Assembly (NCBI GenBank): GCA_963920705.1
Contig: OY987239.1
Location: 9,577,504-9,641,503, forward strand
Direction of reading: 5' to 3'
DNA: 64,000 bases
Origin: Odiellus spinosus
Taxonomy: Eukaryota; Arthropoda; Arachnida; Opiliones; Phalangiidae
The first letter of the stretch is position 1; each line of letters opens with the position of its first letter. Below are positions 57,961 through 64,000 of this stretch, piece by piece. Position numbers and translations under genes: made by a program. The notes beneath the pieces were generated by a model that saw nothing but the letters and a program-made list of their open reading frames with translations, was not told the origin of the DNA and searched no databases.

Positions 57961-60900
57961 ATGTTGTGTTTACAGCCGGGATGGCTTCCGGCCACGGCTG
58001 GAATATCTCTTTTCACCGGAGCCATTGTGTCCTACATCTGCGCCGTCATACAAGGACAAGTCACGCCTTATGTTCCTCTAATTAGGTATAATCTTATTAT
58101 TATTATCAAAATTTTATTATTTGGGGTCTAAAACTTTATCCGCGTTCGATTTAAATCGTGTCGCTAGATTAATGAGAACTAGAGCTCAGAATTCGTATCC
58201 TTTTTATTAATTGGATAAAATCTACTAAATTCTGATGTATATTATTTGTTTGATTAAAATTAGACTATTTTTAATTCGAGTTAACTTATTCGAAGATAAA
58301 GTAAAAAAACGTAATCCGTATCCGTTTTTATCCAAAAATGGCCTTATCTTAGAATATTATCCGCGTTATACGTTCGGATAAAAAACATTCAAAATTTATT
58401 TTCCGGGAAAAATAACGAATAAAAAGATGATTTAAAATCTTAGTTTCGTCGTTTTATTTATATTCTTCGAATTAAAAGTCAATTTGAATTTTTTTCTTAA
58501 TTTTAGACTAATTCTGGCTGGAAACGTGAATTTCTTATCCATCGTTATACGTTTGAAAACGAGTAATTTGTAGATAGATAAAGCGGCGAAGGCTTATCTT
58601 CGGGTAAACCTTTTAACAATTATACGAATATAGAAGTTTCATTGTTTTAGTTACAACAATTTATCCGAAAATAAAATATCTGAAACATACGAATGATATA
58701 AGATCATGAATATTCGATTCCGAGCTCTAGTTAAACCATATATTATAGAGACCAAAAGACGCCCATTTCAAAATGAGAGTAACAATATCATCGTCTAATT
58801 ATATATTTCTATATATATAGTGAAGCGGCTGGTTACATGCCGCAAAGTGGAATTTTTGCCATTTTCCTGATAATCTCATTTATCTCCAGTAAGTACAAAC
58901 ATTTGTAGCAAAACGATGCACAATAAATGATTAAAGAATAGCTTGGAACTAAAAATGTCATAACAAAAAGCGTATTCTAGAATTTTGATATCAGAATTTG
59001 CATATTCATAAACTAACTTCAATTGTCTAAGGCCATTGGGGTACAAATATAATGATGAATTATCACAATAGATGGCGCGCTTACGCCTCTCTCTATCTCT
59101 CGCTCTGGTACCTATCCACGTATTACACCCGTTGCTATGGGAAACGCGTCGAGTCTCGTAGCGCGAGAGAGGGGTTACCGGGCCTAATTTGTCTCTCTCG
59201 TCATAGCTTAGCCAATCAGGATCAGAATGGGAACTACGATAGCGACATCTTTAAAAACAGATCGGGACGTAAAGAGTGTACCCCAATGCAAGTTCCTCTT
59301 CTATTTCGAATTCGTTACCCAATGGAAAGCTCTGGTTCTCGAACCCTGATTTTCTGGTCCATGTTAAGCTAGAAATTGTTGTTTCAATAGTTTTTGATTT
59401 TATCGTACTAGTTTCGATTTGAGACTTTAACGAATCCATATCACCAGAAGCCGATGAAACCCTCCTTTGAAGTCTATTACTCCCGGGTCTTGTCTACCCC
59501 TCTCTGTATGGGTTATTCTCAAAAGGCGCGATTCGTACGCCTCCTAACGGTAGATGTTTTCGGAGCGGGAGTTCGTCGAGCGAATATCTCTAGCAGCCTT
59601 GGAGTTCGTCCAAAAACGTCGTTTGTGGAGAGAGAGAATTTCCAATTTTCCGTAGACAGGGGGGATGAAGTAGGACCCCTCCGATCTCGTAAAATTGGGA
59701 ATTTTACCCATACAGAGAGGAGCGCTATATGGAACATTGGAGTAGTAGACTTCAAAGGAGGGTTTCATCGGCTTCTGATATCATGTGAAGAACATAAAAA
59801 TGAGTTCTCGATGGCAGGGTATAAAGTCTTTTTAATTGTCTTATAATAAAATGTAAATTGGATACATTTATTTAGGTACTATGACCGTTTATATTCGTTA
59901 TACGATGGTAAAAGAGCTAACTTCCAATCACAGCAAAAAAGTGCAAAACGTCAACTTTATTTCTGGCGTATTTGGATTTTTTTCTGCCTTGGGATTACTT
60001 ATCGTTGCTTCTTATCCAGTAAGTAATTAATATAATCTTTGGAAATAAACTCTTAGAACATCAGATTTAAGACACGCAGCCAGACTCGATTCCTTAGCTT
60101 TTAAATAGGCCTAATCCACCTGTAAAAAAAATTACAAACCAATATTAAACTAGGAATAAATCTAAAACCAGAAGTAGATGAAACCCTATCATTTGAAGTC
60201 TATTACTCCCGGGTCTTGTCTACCCCTCTCTGTATGGGTTAGTTTCAAAAAACGCGATTCGTACGCCTCCTAACGGTAGATATTTTCGAAGCGGGAGTTC
60301 GTCCAGCGAATATCTCTAGCAGCCTTGGAGTTCGTCAAAAAAACGTCGTCGTTTGTGGAGGGAGAGAATTTCCAAATTTCCGTAGACATGGGGGTATGAA
60401 ATAGGACCCCTCTGATCTCGTAAAATTGTGGATTTTACCCATACAGAGATGAGCGCTATATGGAACATTAGAGTAGTAGACTTCAAAGGAGGGTTTCATC
60501 GGCTTCTTCTAAAACATACCATCAAAATAGGCTTAGCTGGATTCATGGAGATCCTGATCTCCTCATACCAATGAAATTGCTCGCTAGTCCTTATATGGGG
60601 AGCTAAGCCTATTTTTAATTTTATTTCTAGTTTAATATTAATTTGTAAATTTTCTTTTACTGCGGATTAGGACTGTTTAAACGATAAGGAATCGATAAAT
60701 ATCACTTATTGTTAGGTTGCATTCTCCCTTTAATGACAAGATCTTAGGTAGTTCACTATCCCTTTGATGCGTATTATCAAACATTGTCTTTTATAACCTT
60801 TAAAAAGATTGAGTACTTCGGAAACTTGATAAAATTTTATTTTTAATCTAATTTGTATCTATTGTTATTAGATAACGAGTATTGTAAACGCTCACGACAC

Positions 60901-63324
60901 TGGAGCATACACGACATTTTTCTGTGGGGTGGTCTATTCATTTCTGCAAACTTATCTGACCTATCAGCTTTGTCCTGAATTCAACGGAGTATTAATTTGC
61001 CATATGAGGCTTCTTATCACAATATTCAGTTTCTCCTCAATGAGTGTCCGTATCCTTTTCTTTATAATATTAATTAATGAAAACCCAACTAGTTACAATT
61101 CCCAAAAGCACAGATTTTTCATTGGGCATGCTATTACATTATAAATTATTATGAATATCCCTGATACTTTTTAAATTCATTATTTATTTTAAGTTAAAAT
61201 TTTCATCGAAAGTATCTTAGTTGCAGGATGTATCTTAGTTGCGGGACGTATCTTAGTTGCGGGATGTATCTTAGTTGCGGGACGTATCTTAGTTGCGGAA
61301 CGTATCTTAGTTGCAGAACGTATCTTAGTTGCAGGACGAATCCTAGCTGTTGGACGTATCCTAGCTGTTGGACGTATCCTAGCTGTTGGACGTATCTTAG
61401 TGTCGGGACGTATCTTAGTGTCGGGACGTATCTTAGTTGCGGGACGTACCTTAGTTGCGAGACGTATCTTAGTTGCGGGACGTATCTTATTTGCAAGACG
61501 TATCTTAGTTGCAAGACGTATCTTAGTTGCAAGACGTATCTTAGTTGCAGGACGTATCTTAGTTGCAAGACGTATCTTAGTTGCAGGACGTATCTTAGTT
61601 GCAAGACGTATCTTAGTTGCGGGACGTATCTTAGTTGCGGGACGTATCTTAGTTGCGGAACGTATCTTAGTTGCAGAACGTATCTTAGTTGCAGGACGAA
61701 TCCTAGCTGTTGGACGTATCCTAGCTGTTGGACGTATCCTAGCTGTTGGACGTATCTTAGTGTCGGGACGTATCTTAGTGTCGGGACGTATCTTAGTTGC
61801 GGGACGTACCTTAGTTGCGAGACGTATCTTAGTTGCGGGACGTATCTTATTTGCAAGACGTATCTTAGTTGCAAGACGTATCTTAGTTGCAAGACGTATC
61901 TTAGTTGCAGGACGTATCTTAGTTGCAAGACGTATCTTAGTTGCAGGACGTATCTTAGTTGCAAGACGTATCTTAGTTGCGGGACGTATCTTAGTTGCGG
62001 GACGTATCTTAGTTGCGGGACGTATCTTAGTTGCGGGACGTATCTTAGTTGCGGGACGAATCTTAGCTGTTGGACGAATCTTAGTTGCGGGACGTATCTT
62101 AGTTGCGGGACGTATCTTAGATGCGGGACGTATCTTAGTTGCGGGACGTATCTTAGTTGCGGGACGTATCTTAGTTGCAAGACGTATCTTAGTTGCAAGA
62201 CGTATCTTAGTTGCAAGACGTATCTTAGTTGCAAGACGTATCTTAGTTGCAAGACGTATCTTAGTTGCAAGACGTATCTTAGTTGCAAGACGTATCTTAG
62301 TTGCAAGACGTATCTTAGTTGCAAGACGTACCTTAGTTGCAAGACGTACCTTAGTTGCAAGACGTATCTTAGTTGCAAGACGTATCTTAGTTGCAAGACG
62401 TATCTTAGTTGCAAGACGTATCTTAGTTGCAAGACGTATCTTAGTTGCAAGACGTATCTTAGTTGCAAGACGTATCTTAGTTGCAAGACGTATCTTAGTT
62501 GCAAGACGTATCTTAGTTGCAAGACGTATCTTAGTTGCAAGACGTATCTTAGTTGCAAGACGTATCTTAGCTGCAGGACGTATCTTAGTTACAAGACGTA
62601 TCTTAGTTGCAAGACGTATCTTAGTTGCAAGACGTATCTTAGTTGCAAGACATATCTTAGTTGCAAGACATATCTTATCTGCGGGACGTATCTTAGCTGC
62701 GGGACGTATCTTAGTTGCGGGACGTATCTTAGTTGCAAGACGTATCTTAGCTGCAGGACGTATCCTAGTTTTCTTTTATATTAAACTGTTAAACTATGGT
62801 GAATTAGTTATCAGTTTCATTATTTAAATTTATTTAAACTTGCTGCGTCTAGCAAACTTGGAAAATATTACAAATATATAATTTTATTTCCACCTAAAAA
62901 GTATTTTAATTAATCCTTAATATTGAAAGTAATTGTATTTTACATAATGGGAAGAATGAAATGGGATGCTGTTCTTCATAACCATAATAAAGACAAGAGG
63001 ATGCCATGGGAAGAAGTATGACATTATTTTTAATTTTATTTACTAAAATTTTAATAACAGAAAAGTAGTAGTTAACAGTAATTTAAATTAGACTGCTAAA
63101 TATAGATTGTATAACTATTTCAGGGTTTTCAAGAACTCTTAATTGCCTCGATAGCCGAATGGTGTTTGGCCATATCTTTCATATTATTTTTCTATTCGTT
63201 TATCCGTGAATTCCGAAAAGGTTACGTACAACTCAATTCTCGTCTGCTGGTCAGGCATTTCGACGAGGATGTTAGCCTTAGGATGACCTGGAGGGATGAA
63301 CACAGACCTATCTTGGTCAGTTGA
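57961..63324 (+). CDS. DRAM: DRAM-family (DNA damage-regulated autophagy modulator) protein
   Basis: Six coding exons: 57961-58085, 58821-58888, 59876-60018, 60872-61049, 62930-63015 and 63124-63324. Phases 2, 1, 0, 1, 0 close exactly, giving 801 bases and 266 residues, the length of vertebrate DRAM2. The ATG at 57961 begins MLCLQPGWLP, close to the start of vertebrate DRAM1. The rest follows the family: PYVPLIS, then PQSGIFAIF at the second membrane segment, CGVVYSFLQTYLTYQLCP in segment 4, and AEWCLAISFILFF in segment 6. Six hydrophobic segments lie near residues 11-30, 52-71, 92-111, 124-143, 158-178 and 207-226. Family members sit in lysosomal and related membranes and promote autophagy; that role is inferred by homology. 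The exon 4 donor (C before GTATCC) is weak; it was chosen because phase and length then match vertebrate DRAM. If unspliced there, the frame stops at 61144. No 5' UTR exon or AATAAA signal was identified. Confidence 0.9.
58181..58569 (-). repeat. Dispersed repeat C in DRAM intron 1, reverse
   Basis: Full length, reverse orientation. With the forward copy at 57204-57600 it forms an inverted pair around DRAM exon 1. Confidence 0.75.
59034..59288. repeat. Repeat D in DRAM intron 2
   Basis: Bounded by CATTGGGGTACA and TGTACCCCAATG. It includes TCTCTCTCGTCATAGCTTAG and CCAATCAGGATCAGAATGGG. Probably a MITE. Related but degraded sequence occurs in the IR spacers (for example near 6700-6830). Confidence 0.65.
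59445..59777. mobile_element. MITE A in DRAM intron 2
   Basis: Complete, minus orientation. Flanks atatcac and atatcat agree at six of seven positions. The frames at 59454-59846 and on the opposite strand are MITE sequence. Confidence 0.88.
60071..60729. mobile_element. TTAA element B in DRAM intron 3, interrupted by MITE A
   Basis: TTAA lies at 60067-60070 and 60730-60733. The left terminus is degraded; the right end reads GGTTGCATTCTCCCT. Both arms carry AAATAGGC/GCCTATTT and the TTAATATT-AAACTAG block. A MITE A sits at 60169-60508. Confidence 0.75.
60169..60508. mobile_element. MITE A nested in element B, DRAM intron 3
   Basis: Flanked by ctaaaac on both sides. Diverged left end (CAGAAGTAGATGAAACCC) and final base T. 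Confidence 0.87.
61210..62772 (+). repeat. 18-bp satellite in DRAM intron 4
   Basis: About 87 tandem units of CGTATCTTAGTTGCAAGA and variants. A 20-unit block of 360 bp occurs twice in a row with essentially identical variants (about 61261-61620 and 61621-61980). The later part is more uniform. Because 18 is divisible by 3, long frames open up on both strands (hexapeptides LSCKTY, RILVAR, LQLRYV). They are bounded by the array and are not genes. Confidence 0.95.
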
Positions 63325-64000
63325 CAAATGTAACCCTTAATTTATTGTAAAAACAAGACGAATTGACCCCGGTACCAACCATAGATCTTACTGCGCTATT
63401 GACGAATTCGAAATATTCATACTCATAAACCAACTTGTCCAGGGGCTACGGCCATTGGGGTACAAATATAATTATGAATTATCGCAATAGATGGCCTCTC
63501 TATCTCTCGCTCTCGTATTACACCCGTTGCGTCGAGTTTCGAAGCGAGAGGGGAGGGGTTACCGTCTAGTTTGTCTCTCTCGTCGTAGCTTAGCCAATCA
63601 GGATCAGAATGGGAACTACGATAGCGACATCTCTTAACAGATCAGCGCGTAAAGAGTGTACCCCAATGGCGCGCTGCCCCTGCAAGTTTCTCTTCAATTT
63701 CTAATTCTTCTATAGAGATATGCCTCTTTGGGTAACTTACAAAGCGACCTAAATCCCCTTATCAGAGATGGCGCTGCAATCAATCAGCGTTTTGTCGACG
63801 GCATAGATGGTATGGGAAGAGGAATACCTCTATAGGGCAGCGTTGTAAGATCTTTGGTATGAGCCGTGTCATTTTGTTTGTAAAGGAAACCAGTAATTAT
63901 CTTAAAAAACATGTAATGTTTCTCAGTATTTAATTATTAAAGTTATTGGTTATGCTTATTTAATGCCAACCACCGAAAATAGGCTATTTATCTTAACAAG
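63325..64000. other. Downstream of DRAM, 3' UTR and repeat D
   Basis: The 3' UTR begins after TGA at 63322-63324. No canonical AATAAA was found in the first 150 bases. Repeat D follows, then unassigned sequence to the window end. Confidence 0.5.
63453..63668. repeat. Repeat D downstream of DRAM
   Basis: Second copy with the same CATTGGGGTACA and TACCCCAATG ends; flanking sequence (aaaccaacttgtcc) is also partly shared. Confidence 0.65.

Noticed and set aside
60929-61144. 71-codon frame reading through the DRAM exon 4 donor
   Set aside because: Splicing at 61049 to 62930 keeps phase and yields the family length and motifs; the read-through tail does not resemble DRAM proteins.
61203-62827. 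Three long open frames (451-518 codons) of hexapeptide repeats
   Set aside because: They are the 18-bp satellite read in frames that lack a stop. They exist on both strands, end with the array, and lie in a DRAM intron.

Overview
The window is nuclear DNA from an animal, almost certainly an insect. Introns are spliced with GT-AG borders. Coding exons are short and scattered, and most of the sequence is non-autonomous DNA transposons, foldback elements and minisatellites, with scattered CCTAA-rich strings (the insect telomere unit). No bacterial operon, rRNA, tRNA or CRISPR was seen. Almost all long reading frames here are transposon or satellite artefacts; the real genes have to be read as spliced exons.

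Region 1 (1-47065, all genes on the minus strand) is a tandem segmental duplication with five copies of one divergent ionotropic-receptor (IR) gene. IRs are the insect chemoreceptor branch of the ionotropic glutamate receptor superfamily. Each copy has six coding exons with matching splice phases. They encode a start-proximal exon, S1 of the ligand-binding domain, TM1 plus pore, TM2 (iGluR M3), S2, and TM3 with the C-terminus. Copies 1-4 give an open 442-residue model. Copy 5 has a 1-bp deletion in the S1 exon and looks like a pseudogene. Copies 2-4 carry a 3.04-3.07 kb hAT-type element in the intron between the TM2 and S2 exons; copies 1 and 5 do not. Copy 2 is a recombinant whose junction lies inside a MITE. 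Copy 4 is a mosaic of copy-1-type and copy-3-type sequence.

Region 2 (48487-51561, minus) is a second, more diverged IR gene in the same orientation. Its introns fall at the same places and phases. It has a 2-bp insertion in TM2, and part of S2 was not found, so I call it a pseudogene.

Region 3 (about 51.6-57.9 kb) has no convincing gene. It holds palindromic TTAA-flanked elements, copies of MITE family A, a poly-A tract and decayed repeats.

Region 4 (57961-63324, plus) is a complete six-exon gene for a DRAM-family six-transmembrane protein of 266 residues. Its introns contain a dispersed A/T-rich repeat, two MITE A copies, a nested TTAA foldback element and a 1.56-kb satellite of 18-bp units.

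Mobile-element families are named only for this window: A (about 335 bp, 7-bp target duplication, over a dozen near-complete copies), B (TTAA palindrome), E (TA-flanked), F and I (both with 7-bp duplications), G and H (foldback-like), C and D (dispersed repeats), plus the hAT. All identities rest on reading the sequence; no database search or alignment program was run.
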